A DNA stretch of 27,841 nucleotides from JACPFV01 sp035526825 (GTDB taxonomy: Bacteria > Pseudomonadota > Gammaproteobacteria > Nevskiales > Nevskiaceae): the NCBI GenBank assembly GCA_035526825.1, contig DATLBT010000123.1, forward strand, positions 1 to 27,841. Direction: 5' to 3'. A program made the position numbers and the translations under genes. Every line of letters starts with the position of its first letter. Position 1 is the first letter of the stretch. Of the stretch, positions 15,704 through 24,888 are shown piece by piece. The notes under the pieces are model-generated. The model did no database searches. It saw only the letters and a list, made by a program, of their open reading frames with translations, and had not been told where the DNA came from.

Positions 15704-17139
15704 ACGCCAATCAATTCCTGCGGCTGTCGCCGCTGCTGCTCGGCGCCGCCCTCGCGACGCTGCCGATCCATGCGGCAAAGGCCATTGAAACCGACCTTGC
15801 GCTCAAGCTAAAGGCGGGCCTGCTGACGGAAGACGCCCGCGACCTCACCGACGAGGGCGAGGACACGCAAGCCGGCTTCCTCGACCTGCAGCCGCAGCTG
15901 CTGACGCGGTTCTCCGACTCGTTTGCGCACTTCGCGCGCGTGCAGGCCTTCCTGCCCAGTGAAATGGTCACGCAGACCGAGCAGGACGAAGCCGTGCAGA
16001 TGGAGGCGTACGCCGCGCTGCGCGAGTTCTGGTTCGAGTACGGCGGCATCACCGACTACCCGGGCGAGTTCGTCCGCCTGGGCCTGCAGCGCCTGCGCGA
16101 GCCCGGCGGCATGTGGTGGGATCGGGACATCGAAACCGCGCGCTGGGTGTTCGACACAACGCTGTTCCAGTTCGAGATGGGCGCGGCCAAGGCGTTCAAT
16201 GCCTACCGCAGCGATGAGGTGGAGCTGTCGCAATCGCAACGCGATCGCGCTTACGGCTTCATGGCCGTGGGCACGCAGTGGCTGCCCAAGCAGTTCGTCG
16301 GCGTGCGCGCCGCCTACGCCACCGACCAGCGCGAGCTGCCGGCCATCGGCACGCAGATGGAGCAGAACGGCACGTCGACCGACCCGGTAACCGGTAACCC
16401 GTACTGGCACCAGGCCGAACAGCGCGATTACGGCTGGGTCGGCGTCTATCTCGACAACAAGTTCTACCAATGGGATCGCGGCCCGGGCCTGTCGTATCGC
16501 GTCGAGCTGATCGGCATGACCGGCTCGCGCGAGTTCGTGGTCACCGACCCGGCCACCGGCGTGGTGACCGGCTCGCGCAGCCAGGATGTCGACGCACTCG
16601 GCGGCGAAGCCAACATGCGCGGGCGGCTGAGCGAGACGTTCCCGCTGGTGTTCGGCTCGGCGTATGCGTTCGGCCAGGGCGGCGATGACGCCAACGGCTC
16701 ACACGTGTTCCGCCAGACCGGACTGCAGAGCAACCGCTCGCGTTTCACCGGCACGCGCACGATGGTCGGGCGCTTCAACGAGGCCTACCAGGCCGACCTT
16801 TCGAACCTGCGCGTGTTCACGGCCTACGTCGCGCTGCCGCTCAACAGCTTCGACTTCTCGGTGATCGGCAACCGCTTCAACCGCGACGACAAGGGCAGCC
16901 CGATCTACGTGGATGGCATCGATGCGCGTCCGGTCAATGACAGCAACGACCTCGGCACGGGCGTCGATGCCATCGTCACCTGGCACTTCGCGCAGATGAT
17001 CGGACAGACGTTCGTCGCCGAAGACGACACCCGCAGCAACATCCGCCTGAGGGCCTCGCGCTTTGCGCCGGGCGAGGCGTACGCAGCCAGCCTGGGCGAC
17101 CAGAACCGGGTCGTTCTCGAGGGGACGCTGTGGTTCTGA
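15700..17139 (+). CDS. algE: Alginate outer-membrane porin AlgE
   Basis: A 479-residue beta-barrel export porin (490 in Pseudomonas). A cleavable signal peptide (about residues 1-26, ending HAAKA) is followed by alternating amphipathic strands rich in Tyr/Trp, and the protein ends in an aromatic residue (LEGTLWF), the usual outer-membrane insertion signal. Recognisable AlgE segments include FWFEYGGITDYPGEF with GLQRLREPGGMWWD, and VTWHFAQMIGQTF near the end. The barrel is lined with arginines that select the polyanion in the known protein. It overlaps algK by four bases and algG by ten. Confidence 0.95.
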   Translation: MNANQFLRLSPLLLGAALATLPIHAAKAIETDLALKLKAGLLTEDARDLTDEGEDTQAGFLDLQPQLLTRFSDSFAHFARVQAFLPSEMVTQTEQDEAVQMEAYAALREFWFEYGGITDYPGEFVRLGLQRLREPGGMWWDRDIETARWVFDTTLFQFEMGAAKAFNAYRSDEVELSQSQRDRAYGFMAVGTQWLPKQFVGVRAAYATDQRELPAIGTQMEQNGTSTDPVTGNPYWHQAEQRDYGWVGVYLDNKFYQWDRGPGLSYRVELIGMTGSREFVVTDPATGVVTGSRSQDVDALGGEANMRGRLSETFPLVFGSAYAFGQGGDDANGSHVFRQTGLQSNRSRFTGTRTMVGRFNEAYQADLSNLRVFTAYVALPLNSFDFSVIGNRFNRDDKGSPIYVDGIDARPVNDSNDLGTGVDAIVTWHFAQMIGQTFVAEDDTRSNIRLRASRFAPGEAYAASLGDQNRVVLEGTLWF

Positions 17140-18794
17140 AGCACGCCCTTTTGGCCGCCGCAACGACCGCGTTGATCGCGGCCGCAAGCGCGCGCGCCGA
17201 AGAAACCGCGGTCCAGGTCGCCAATGCCAAGCCAGCGACCCAGGCCGTTGCTCTGCAGCCCGCCGCCACGCCGCCGAAGTACGTGGTGCGCGAGGCCGAC
17301 GGCAGCTCGCTGTTCCTCGAGCCACCGGCAGTGCCGGACCTGCGGCCGTACACCGACGACGCAATCAAGGCCAAGATTCCCAAGGGCGGCAAGCCCACCG
17401 TAGCGGTACGCCGGATCGTCGAGGCACCGACGCTGCACGAGTTCACCGGCGGCAGCGGGCGCCTCGGCGAATGGGCCGGGCGCCAGAATGCGCATCCCAT
17501 CGCGCTCTTCATCGAGGGCGGCACCATGACCGCCGCGCAGCTCGCCAAGGCGGTGGAGACGAAGAGCCACTTCGAGGACCTCGGCGAGGGCGTGTACATC
17601 GCGCGGCTGCCGGTCGTGGTGATGCCCGGCGCGGCCCTGCACCTGGGCTCCGAGGTCAAGGAACTGCGCTTGTCGGAGGAGCGCGGCGCGTTCCTCGTCA
17701 ACGACGGGCTCATGTTCATCGTCGAAACCCGCATCACCGGCTGGCGCGAGAGCGCCAACGGTCCGGCGACGTTCAAGGAAGCGCTGGCTTTCCGCCCGTT
17801 CATCATCTCGTGGGGTGGCGCCGAGCTCTACATCGCGCGCTCGACGCTGACCAGCCTGGGTTACGAAGCCTCCAAGTCGTTCGGCGTGTCGATCTCGCAG
17901 TACTCGCCGAACATGGACGCGCGCCTCAAGCGCAAGCGCCCCACCGGCTGGATCATCAACAGCGAGTTCAAGGACATCTATTACGGCTTCTACTGCTACG
18001 AGGCCGACGACGTGGTGGTGCTCAACAACACCTACCGCGAAAGCATCATTTATGGCATCGATCCGCACGACCGCTCCAACCGCCTGATCATCGCCCACAA
18101 CACGGTCGCGGATACGAAGAAGAAGCACGGCATCATCATCTCGCGCGCGGTCAACGACAGCTGGCTGTTGTGGAACAAGAGCGTGCGCAACAAGTTGAGC
18201 GGCATGGTGATCGACCGCAACAGCGTGCGGAACATCATCGCCTACAACGATTTGTTCGAGAACGGCACCGACGGGCTGACCATCTACGAGAGCCCGAAGA
18301 ACCTGGTCTGGAACAACCGCAGCAACTCCAACGCCCGCCACGGCATCCGCATGCGCAACAGCGTCGACGTGCGGCTGTATGGCAACAACGCCGTGGCGAA
18401 CGGCTTGTCGGGCATCTATGGCCACATCCGGGATCTGTCGGGCACCGACCGCGACATCAAGCTCGATCCATTCGAGCAGAACATCTCGATGGTCGTCGTG
18501 GGCGGCCAGCTGATCTTCAACGGCTCCGGCCCGCTCGCAATCGACCAGCCGCTGTCGCTCGAGTTGTACGGCGTCGACCTGCTGGCGCCAACCAAGAAGG
18601 TCGGCATCCAGCTCACCGGCGTGCTCGGCGAATACCAGCAGCAGATCCTCGACATCATGGTCCGCAGGCGCGGCGCCGTGATCATCGAACCGGCGCACAA
18701 GCAGGGGCGCGACGCCGCGCCGCGCACCGAGTCGGAACCCGCGAGCAAGGAGTCCGGCGGCGGGACCGATCCCGACGACGACGACGGCCATTGA
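17130..18794 (+). CDS. algG: Mannuronan C5-epimerase AlgG
   Basis: A 554-residue periplasmic right-handed beta-helix enzyme that converts D-mannuronate to L-guluronate in the polymer. Translation starts at GTG 17130 inside the end of algE, with a GAGGGG site just upstream. A signal peptide ends near Ala23 (ARA|EE). The catalytic DPHDR motif is at 311-315 inside the repeat region, and the parallel-helix repeats run with Asn ladders such as LNNTYRESIIYG and VWNNRSNSNARHGIRMRNS. The C-terminal tail is acidic and Gly-rich (ESGGGTDPDDDDGH), unlike the catalytic part. Size is close to Pseudomonas AlgG (543). Fifteen bases separate it from algI; in Pseudomonas algX-algL would come here. Confidence 0.96.
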   Translation: MVLKHALLAAATTALIAAASARAEETAVQVANAKPATQAVALQPAATPPKYVVREADGSSLFLEPPAVPDLRPYTDDAIKAKIPKGGKPTVAVRRIVEAPTLHEFTGGSGRLGEWAGRQNAHPIALFIEGGTMTAAQLAKAVETKSHFEDLGEGVYIARLPVVVMPGAALHLGSEVKELRLSEERGAFLVNDGLMFIVETRITGWRESANGPATFKEALAFRPFIISWGGAELYIARSTLTSLGYEASKSFGVSISQYSPNMDARLKRKRPTGWIINSEFKDIYYGFYCYEADDVVVLNNTYRESIIYGIDPHDRSNRLIIAHNTVADTKKKHGIIISRAVNDSWLLWNKSVRNKLSGMVIDRNSVRNIIAYNDLFENGTDGLTIYESPKNLVWNNRSNSNARHGIRMRNSVDVRLYGNNAVANGLSGIYGHIRDLSGTDRDIKLDPFEQNISMVVVGGQLIFNGSGPLAIDQPLSLELYGVDLLAPTKKVGIQLTGVLGEYQQQILDIMVRRRGAVIIEPAHKQGRDAAPRTESEPASKESGGGTDPDDDDGH

Positions 18795-18809
18795 GGGGCA
18801 TCGGGAACC

Positions 18810-20258
18810 ATGGTCTTTTCGTCGAACGTGTTCCTGTTCCTGTTCCTGCCGCTGTTCCTCGCGGGGTACTACCTGTGCCCTGACCGGCATCGTTCCTGGC
18901 TGATTACCGGCGCGTCCTACGCGTTTTATGCGTGGTGGCGCGTCGATTTCCTGTTCCTGTTCGTCGCGATGACGGCGTGGAATTACTGGGTTGGCCAGGC
19001 CATCTACGCGCGCGGGGTGCGCACCGCGGCGGCGCGCAAGTGGCTGATCGTGGGCGTAGGCGTGGACCTCGCGATCCTCGGCTGCTTCAAGTACGCCAAT
19101 TTCGGCGTGGCCTCGTTCAACACGCTGGTGACAGGCGTTGGCTTCGAGGCGTTCAGCTGGTCGGCGATCCTGCTGCCGATCGGCATCTCGTTCTACACCT
19201 TCGAGGCGATTTCCTACATCGCCGATGTTTACCGCGGCGATTGCGAGCCGGTGCGCAAGCCCATCGACTTCGCCTGCTTCCTCGCGATGTTCCCGCACCT
19301 GATCGCGGGCCCGGTGTTTCGCTACAAGGACCTGCACGAGCAGTTCCATCAGCGCACGCACACGCTGGACAAGTTCGCGGAAGGCTCGACGCGCTTCATG
19401 CAAGGCTTCATCAAGAAGGTGTTCATCGCCGACTCGATCGCCCCGCTGGTGGCGGAAGGCTTTGCGCTGGCCGACCCGACCACGGCGGATGCCTGGCTGA
19501 CCACGCTCGCGTACACCGCGCAGCTCTACTTCGACTTCTCGGGCTACACCGACATGGCCATCGGCCTCGGCCTGATGATGGGTTTCAGGTTCGTCGAGAA
19601 CTTCAACCAGCCGTACATCAGCCAGAGCATCACCGAGTTCTGGCGCCGCTGGCACATGTCGCTGTCGGCCTGGCTGCGCGATTACCTCTACATCGCGCTC
19701 GGCGGCAACCGCGGCGGCGTTGCCAAGACCTATCGCAACCTCTTTTTGACGATGCTGCTCGGCGGCCTGTGGCACGGCGCCAACTGGACCTTCGTGATCT
19801 GGGGTGCCTGGCACGGCGCGATCCTGTCGATTGAGCGCAGGCTCGGCGTCCAGGGCAATCCTTCCGGTTTCAATCCCGCCCGCATGCTGCTGACACTGAT
19901 GTTCGTGATGCTGGGCTGGGTGATGTTCCGCGCCGAGACCGTCGCCGGCGCGATGACGATCTATGCCGCGCTATTCCGCTTCGATGGCCTCGGGTTGTCG
20001 GAGCTGTACGGCGCCGGCATCACGTCGCTGCAAATCTGGACGCTGGTGCTGGCCTGGCTCGTGATCTTCGGCCGCGGCCTGCAGCAGCGGCTGCGCCGCG
20101 GCGACGCTGGCGCGCTGGCGCCCGCCGAGGGCGGGGCCGGCACGGTCGCGCGCTGGCGCGAGCACACGGCACTGCTGGCGCTGGTCCCGCTGTTCGCGCT
20201 CGCGGTGCTCAAGCTCTCGGCGCAGAGCTATTCACCGTTCCTGTACTTCCAGTTCTAG
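18810..20258 (+). CDS. algI: MBOAT O-acetyltransferase AlgI
   Basis: A 482-residue polytopic inner-membrane protein of the MBOAT family, which moves acetyl groups across the membrane for alginate O-acetylation. Family marks are the N-terminal VFSSNVFLFLFLPLFL, the PIGISFYTFEAISYIADVYRG segment, the LYFDFSGYTDMAIGLGLMMG segment and the catalytic region WHGANWTFVIWGAWHG with His322 and His335, the same position as the essential His322 in Pseudomonas AlgI. Length is close to the known protein (520), slightly short at the C-terminus. ATG 18810 has a purine-rich TTGAGGGG upstream. algJ follows nine bases after its stop. Confidence 0.96.
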   Translation: MVFSSNVFLFLFLPLFLAGYYLCPDRHRSWLITGASYAFYAWWRVDFLFLFVAMTAWNYWVGQAIYARGVRTAAARKWLIVGVGVDLAILGCFKYANFGVASFNTLVTGVGFEAFSWSAILLPIGISFYTFEAISYIADVYRGDCEPVRKPIDFACFLAMFPHLIAGPVFRYKDLHEQFHQRTHTLDKFAEGSTRFMQGFIKKVFIADSIAPLVAEGFALADPTTADAWLTTLAYTAQLYFDFSGYTDMAIGLGLMMGFRFVENFNQPYISQSITEFWRRWHMSLSAWLRDYLYIALGGNRGGVAKTYRNLFLTMLLGGLWHGANWTFVIWGAWHGAILSIERRLGVQGNPSGFNPARMLLTLMFVMLGWVMFRAETVAGAMTIYAALFRFDGLGLSELYGAGITSLQIWTLVLAWLVIFGRGLQQRLRRGDAGALAPAEGGAGTVARWREHTALLALVPLFALAVLKLSAQSYSPFLYFQF

Positions 20259-20267
20259 GCCGAGGCC

Positions 20268-21404
20268 ATGCGCGCACTGACGATCCTCCAAAGCAGCCTG
20301 TTTGCCACCTTCGTCCTCGGCATGGCCGCCGTGGCGCTGGCGCGCGCCGTGCCTTACGAAGGCATCGATGGTGCTTCGGGCGAGGCGGAGTGGCTCGACG
20401 GCCGCGCCGCGCGTGCATTCGAGGGCCATTACGACGAGCGCTTTCCAGGCAAGACCCTCGGCACCAACCTGTGGGCCGCAATCGACTACGTGGTGTTCGA
20501 TGAAGGCCGACCGGGCGTGGTGGTGGGCGCCAACGGCTGGCTCTACACCGACGAAGAGTTCAAGACTTATCCCGGCGCCGAGGCCGCCATCACCAGCCAC
20601 CTCGCGCTGATCGCGACGGTACGCGATGAGTTGAAGCGCCAGGGCAGCGAGCTGGTCATCGCGTTGGTGCCGTCGAAGGCGCGGGTCTATCCCGAGCACT
20701 TGCCGGAACGCCGCCCGGCCGCGATCCACGAGTCGCTCTATGGGCGCCTGCGCCAGGGCCTGCGCGACGCCGGCATTGCCGCGCCGGACCTCGCCGTGAC
20801 GATGGCGCGTTGCAAGCGCGCCGCGGAGACCTACCTGCGCACCGACACGCACTGGACGCCAGCCGGCGCGCGCTGTGCGGCGCAAGCGGTTGCCGCCACC
20901 CTCGGCAGCCCGCGCAAACCGCCGTTCACGTTTTACACGCATACGGCTTCGGTCGAGACACACAGCGGCGACCTGCTGCGCTTCCTGCCGCTCGAGCCGT
21001 ACTTCGCCAGCCTGCTGCCGGAGCGCGAAAGCGTGGAGGTGCGCAAAACCGAGCGGGCGGCTGCAGGCCAGGCCGAATCCCTGCTCGGCGACGGCGAACT
21101 CCCCCAGGTCGTGCTGGTCGGAACCAGCTACAGCGCCGACCCTAAATGGAACTTTACCGGCGCGTTGCAGGAATCCTTGCAGGAAGACGTTGTCAATTAC
21201 GCATCCGTGGGCAAGGGCCCGTTCGTCCCCATGCTCGATTACCTCCTCAACAGTGCCGCCCTGCCGGCGGCGCCGCGCCTCGTGGTCTGGGAGATCCCGG
21301 AGCGCTATCTACCCCTGGCGCAGGACTTGAGCGCCAGGCGGCCCGACAGCGCCGCGGTATGCACGCCGAATCCTGGAAAAGCAGCTTCAACGGGAGACAT
21401 CTGA
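20268..21404 (+). CDS. algJ: Alginate O-acetyltransferase AlgJ
   Basis: A 378-residue SGNH-hydrolase-like protein with one N-terminal membrane anchor/signal (about 7-26), acting in the periplasm as acetyl carrier between AlgI and AlgX. The triad is visible: Asp193 and His195 in RTDTHWTP, and Ser287 in GTSYSA. Other family marks are VVVGANGWLYTDEEF and LVIALVPSKARVYPEHLP. Length matches Pseudomonas AlgJ (391). Its TGA overlaps the algF ATG (TGATG). The end of the protein (AVCTPNPGKAASTGDI) is divergent. Confidence 0.94.
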   Translation: MRALTILQSSLFATFVLGMAAVALARAVPYEGIDGASGEAEWLDGRAARAFEGHYDERFPGKTLGTNLWAAIDYVVFDEGRPGVVVGANGWLYTDEEFKTYPGAEAAITSHLALIATVRDELKRQGSELVIALVPSKARVYPEHLPERRPAAIHESLYGRLRQGLRDAGIAAPDLAVTMARCKRAAETYLRTDTHWTPAGARCAAQAVAATLGSPRKPPFTFYTHTASVETHSGDLLRFLPLEPYFASLLPERESVEVRKTERAAAGQAESLLGDGELPQVVLVGTSYSADPKWNFTGALQESLQEDVVNYASVGKGPFVPMLDYLLNSAALPAAPRLVVWEIPERYLPLAQDLSARRPDSAAVCTPNPGKAASTGDI

Positions 21405-22069
21405 TGAAGGAACTCGCCATGACACCCTCCACCGAGCCGTATCGCTTCCTCATGTTCGCCCTGGCGATCGTCGTGATCGCCGTGCTCCTGCTCACCGGCC
21501 GCGTAGCCCTGGCCGATGAAGCCGGCCTGTACGGCCCGGCGGCCCCCCCGGGATCGGCGTTCGTCCGCGTGTTCAACGGATCCTCGCAGTCGCTGCTCGG
21601 TTCCAAGATCGGCCCGGAAGACTTCAACGAAGTGCCGGCCTTCGAAGCCAGCGAGTTCACCTTCCTGCCGCCAGGCACCTACACGGTGAACGCGGGCGGC
21701 TCGCAGGCGCAGGCGACGTTGAAGGCGGATCGCTACTACACCGCGGCGTTGGTCAACGGCAAGCTGCAGTTGCTCGACAACGCCCGGTACGGCAACCGCA
21801 TGAAGGCGCTGGTGATGGTCTACAACCTCGTCGGCGACGCGCCGCTCGCGTTGAAGACGGGCGACGGCAAGACTACGGTGGTCGAGCCGGTCGCGCCGGG
21901 CGCCACCGGCCAGCGCGAGGTCAATGCCATCAAGGCCCAGTTCGCCGTGTACAAGGGCGAGCAGCGCCTGGCGCAGGCCCGCCCCGTCACGCTCGAGCGC
22001 GGCCGGGCGTTCAGTTTGTTCGTCGTCGGCACGGCGGCACAGCCGACGCCGGTCTGGGTGATCAACTGA
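21404..22069 (+). CDS. algF: Alginate O-acetylation adaptor AlgF
   Basis: A 221-residue periplasmic protein (Pseudomonas AlgF is 216). A signal/anchor helix (about residues 12-32, MFALAIVVIAVLLLTGRVALA) precedes two beta-rich halves; the family stretch LYGPAAPPGSAFVRVFNGS begins the mature part, with LPPGTYTVNAGG and RARP-like C-terminal segments. It is required for acetylation but has no catalytic motif. Start chosen at ATG 21404, which overlaps the algJ stop and has a GGGAG site; ATG 21419 (MTPSTEPY) is an alternative. algX begins one base after its stop. Confidence 0.93.
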   Translation: MKELAMTPSTEPYRFLMFALAIVVIAVLLLTGRVALADEAGLYGPAAPPGSAFVRVFNGSSQSLLGSKIGPEDFNEVPAFEASEFTFLPPGTYTVNAGGSQAQATLKADRYYTAALVNGKLQLLDNARYGNRMKALVMVYNLVGDAPLALKTGDGKTTVVEPVAPGATGQREVNAIKAQFAVYKGEQRLAQARPVTLERGRAFSLFVVGTAAQPTPVWVIN

Positions 22070-22070
22070 C

Positions 22071-23498
22071 ATGCGTGCCGCACTGGCCCTCGCCGCACTC
22101 GTGGTCGCCGCGGCCTGGCCGGCGCGTGCGCCGCAGGCCGCGCCCGAGCCCAAGTACGTCGTAGAGCCGTGCTGCGACCTGTGCACGCGCGCGAACAGTC
22201 CGGCCGCTTACAACACCAAGTTCCTCGAAAGCTTCTCGACGCTGACGCAAGGCACGGACGGCTGGCTGTTCCGGTCCGACGACCTGCGCACCGCGTTCGG
22301 GCCGGATGCCGATGGCTACCGCGAGTTGAAGCGGCTGCGCGACGCGTTCAAGCGCCGCGGCACCGACCTGGTCGTGGTGTACCAACCCACGCGGGGCATG
22401 CTGCACAAGGACAAGTTGTCCAAGTCGATGCAGAAGACCTACAACGTCGAGGCGGCCAAGCAGTCCTATGCCGCCACGCTGGAACGGTTCCGCAAGTCCG
22501 GGCTGGTCACGCCCGACCTGACGCAACTGGTGAACCAGCCCGCGGACCAGCCGTACTTCTTCCGCGGTGACCACCATTGGACGCCGTTCGGTTCGCAGCG
22601 GACCGCCAGGATCGTGGCCGACACGATCCTCCAGCTGCCGTCGTACAAGAACATGAAGCGCGCGCAGTTCACCACCGAGCGCACCGGCATCCTCATGAAG
22701 AAGGGCACGCTGTACAAGGCAGCGATGCTCATCTGCGGGCCCGGCTATGCCGAGCAATACATCGATCGCTACACGACCAGCGGCGCCGGTAGCGAAGCCG
22801 ACCTGTTCGGCGAGACCGAGGTGCCGCCGATCACCTTGCTTGGCACCTCGAACAGCGACAGCGCCTACAACTTTGCCGGGTTCCTGTCGGAGTACCTCGG
22901 CGTCGATATCCTGAACGCCTCGATCGCCGGCGGACGCCACGACGGCGCCCTGCTGCAGTACCTGCCCAGCGAGGAATTCCAGAAGAATCCGCCGAAGATC
23001 GTGGTGTGGGAATTCGAGACCAACCACAACCTGTCGCAGCGCATGTTCTACCGGCAAGTCGTGCCGCTGGTCGGCAACGGCTGCCTGTCGAAGCGGCCGA
23101 TCCTCAGCAACAAGGTGGAGCTCAAGGGTCAGCGCAACGAGGTGTTGTTCAACGGCGGCAAGGGCAAGGTTTTGCCGCTGGTCGGCAAGCAACACCTCAT
23201 CGACCTGCAGATCTCCGACCCGGCCGTGCGCGAAATCGAGGCCGTGGTCTGGTACACCAACGGCAGCAAGGAGACGGTGGACCTCAAGTACTCGCCGTAC
23301 GTCGAAGGCCGCGGCCGCTTCGTGTTCGAGCTGCGCACCGACCTCGACTGGGGCGAGCGCACCTTCATGTCGCTCGACCTGCGCCAGCCGGTGTCGCTGA
23401 AGAACGCGGTCAACGTCAGCGCGCAACTGTGCTCGCGCGACGACGGCCCGGGCCAGCAGGAAGCGGCGGCTGCGCCGCCGCAACAGGCATCGCGCTGA
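22071..23498 (+). CDS. algX: Alginate O-acetyltransferase / biosynthesis protein AlgX
   Basis: A 475-residue periplasmic protein, one residue off Pseudomonas AlgX (474). After a signal peptide (about 1-24) come the paired cysteines in EPCCDLC, then an SGNH-like catalytic domain with Asp167 and His169 (RGDHHWTP) and Ser260 (GTSNS), and a C-terminal carbohydrate-binding beta domain from about residue 350. It performs the final transfer of acetyl to mannuronate and binds the polymer. Family marks include GTDGWLFRSDDLR and VWEFETNHNL. The tail (GPGQQEAAAAPPQQASR) is low-complexity. Located after algF rather than after algG as in Pseudomonas; stop overlaps the algL ATG (TGATG). Confidence 0.96.
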   Translation: MRAALALAALVVAAAWPARAPQAAPEPKYVVEPCCDLCTRANSPAAYNTKFLESFSTLTQGTDGWLFRSDDLRTAFGPDADGYRELKRLRDAFKRRGTDLVVVYQPTRGMLHKDKLSKSMQKTYNVEAAKQSYAATLERFRKSGLVTPDLTQLVNQPADQPYFFRGDHHWTPFGSQRTARIVADTILQLPSYKNMKRAQFTTERTGILMKKGTLYKAAMLICGPGYAEQYIDRYTTSGAGSEADLFGETEVPPITLLGTSNSDSAYNFAGFLSEYLGVDILNASIAGGRHDGALLQYLPSEEFQKNPPKIVVWEFETNHNLSQRMFYRQVVPLVGNGCLSKRPILSNKVELKGQRNEVLFNGGKGKVLPLVGKQHLIDLQISDPAVREIEAVVWYTNGSKETVDLKYSPYVEGRGRFVFELRTDLDWGERTFMSLDLRQPVSLKNAVNVSAQLCSRDDGPGQQEAAAAPPQQASR

Positions 23499-24697
23499 TG
23501 CGCGCTTCGGCGGTCCTCGCAGCGGCGCTCGGCCTCGCACTCTCGGGCTGTGCCATCGCCGCGCCGTCAGCGACCAGCACGGGTGCGACATTGTTGCCCC
23601 CGCCCGGTTTCACCGCGGCGGTAAAGGAGCGCAAGGGCGGCGGTGGCGACGACGATGGCGAATGCGCCAAGGCTCCCAAGCCGTTCACCGCGGATCTTGC
23701 GTTCCCGAGCAAATACGAGGGCTCGGATGCGGCACGCGACGACCTCAACTTGAAGGCCGAGGCTCAGTACGAGGCGCAGATCGCCGAAATCCGCGAGCTC
23801 GAGCGGCACGTCAGCAGCATGACCGCCAACTACATCCGCAGCGGTCGCGTTGAGCTGCTCAATTGCACGCTGGGCTGGCTCGACACCTGGGCGAGCGCCG
23901 GCGCGCTGCTCGGCGACGCCGAGACGCACACCGGCAAGAGCGTGCGCAAGTGGGCGCTGGCTTCGGTTGCGTCCGCATGGATCCGGCTGAAATTCTCCAC
24001 GAGCCAGCCGCTGGCCAAAGACCCCGCGCGCGCCGGCCGCATCGAAGGCTGGCTGGCCAAAGTGGGCGACAAGGTGGTGCAGGACTGGCGCGACCAGCCA
24101 CTGCGCAACCTCAACAACCACCAGTACTGGGCGGCATGGGCCGTCATGGCGAATGCGATTGCGCTGAACCGGCGTGACTTCTACGACTGGGCGCTCGCCC
24201 AGTACCGCACGGCCAACAAGCAGGTCGACAGCGAGGGCTACCTGCCCAACGAACTCAAGCGCGACACGCGCGCGCTGAGCTACCACAACTATTCGCTCGG
24301 ACCTTTGACGATGATCGCCGCGTTTGCCAAGGCCAACGGCAGTGACCTGGGGGACTCGCGCGATTCGATGCAGCGATTGAGCCAGCGCGTCCTGGACGGC
24401 GTCGACAATCCGAAGAACTTCGAAAAGAAGGCCGGCGCCAAGCAGACGCGCGAAGGCATCGACGAGGCCAGCAAGTTCGCGTGGCTCGAGGCGTACTGCT
24501 GGACGTTCAGCTGCAACACCGCGTACCAGAGCCGCATGGAGAAACTGCGGCCGTTGAGGACGTATCGCCTGGGTGGAGATCTGACCGAGTTGTTCGCGGG
24601 GATCAACACCAAGGATAAGAACAAGGAAAAGGCGAAGGCGAAGGCTTCGGAAGATTCGACGCAGTCGGTGGGGCCTAAGCAGACCGCATCGCGGTAG
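23498..24697 (+). CDS. algL: Alginate lyase AlgL (PL5), probable lipoprotein
   Basis: A 399-residue polysaccharide lyase family 5 enzyme that beta-eliminates mannuronate-rich alginate in the periplasm, clearing misdirected polymer. The catalytic NNHQYW (His208) and RDTRALSYHNY (Arg255/258, Tyr262) motifs, the SKYEGSDAAR segment and the NHTGKS-like HTGKSVRKWAL helix are all present. Unlike Pseudomonas AlgL, the signal ends in a canonical lipobox LSGC (Cys18), so it may be lipid-anchored. A Gly/Asp-rich insert (GGGGDDDGEC) follows the mature N-terminus, and the C-terminus carries a Lys/Ala-rich tail (KDKNKEKAKAKAS) beyond the lyase domain. Last gene of the operon; no algA follows. Confidence 0.96.
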   Translation: MRASAVLAAALGLALSGCAIAAPSATSTGATLLPPPGFTAAVKERKGGGGDDDGECAKAPKPFTADLAFPSKYEGSDAARDDLNLKAEAQYEAQIAEIRELERHVSSMTANYIRSGRVELLNCTLGWLDTWASAGALLGDAETHTGKSVRKWALASVASAWIRLKFSTSQPLAKDPARAGRIEGWLAKVGDKVVQDWRDQPLRNLNNHQYWAAWAVMANAIALNRRDFYDWALAQYRTANKQVDSEGYLPNELKRDTRALSYHNYSLGPLTMIAAFAKANGSDLGDSRDSMQRLSQRVLDGVDNPKNFEKKAGAKQTREGIDEASKFAWLEAYCWTFSCNTAYQSRMEKLRPLRTYRLGGDLTELFAGINTKDKNKEKAKAKASEDSTQSVGPKQTASR

Positions 24698-24888
24698 CTG
24701 CGTTTCTCAAGCAATAGACGAAGCCGCAGCGGCGCGGCGGGTTGCCGAGCGTTTGGGAAGGGGCGTAGGCTGCTACTGAGCTTGAACGCGACGCCGAATC
24801 CGGGGGGTTTTGAAGTGAATCAGGGGCTTGCACGCGCTTGTGACGGATTAGGCGTCGGGATTAGATGTCGTTTCGATGTCCATTTCTA
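24698..24888. other. Gap between algL and the cassette array (possible attI side)
   Basis: No gene, no integrase fragment and no attC-like fold were recognised. The gap has a weak GCTGCG/CGCAGC inverted pair (24697-24702, 24725-24730) without a T-tract, so no clear terminator for the alg operon. A poor promoter-like pair TTGTGA-N17-TTAGAT (24838-24866) points into the array. It ends at the first core site, G24889|TTGGGC, so it is where an attI site would lie if the array were fed from this side. Confidence 0.5.

Noticed and set aside
16905..19814. A 969-codon antisense open frame across algE, algG and algI
   Set aside because: It is Arg/Ala/Val-rich with no domain, and it is the complement of three well-recognised genes; long antisense frames are normal in GC-rich DNA.
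24697..24730. Terminator after algL
   Set aside because: Only a 6-bp stem with a 22-base loop and no T-tract; not enough to call.
24838..24866. Cassette promoter TTGTGA-N17-TTAGAT as a firm feature
   Set aside because: Only 4/6 and 3/6 matches to consensus; kept as a note in the gap entry.
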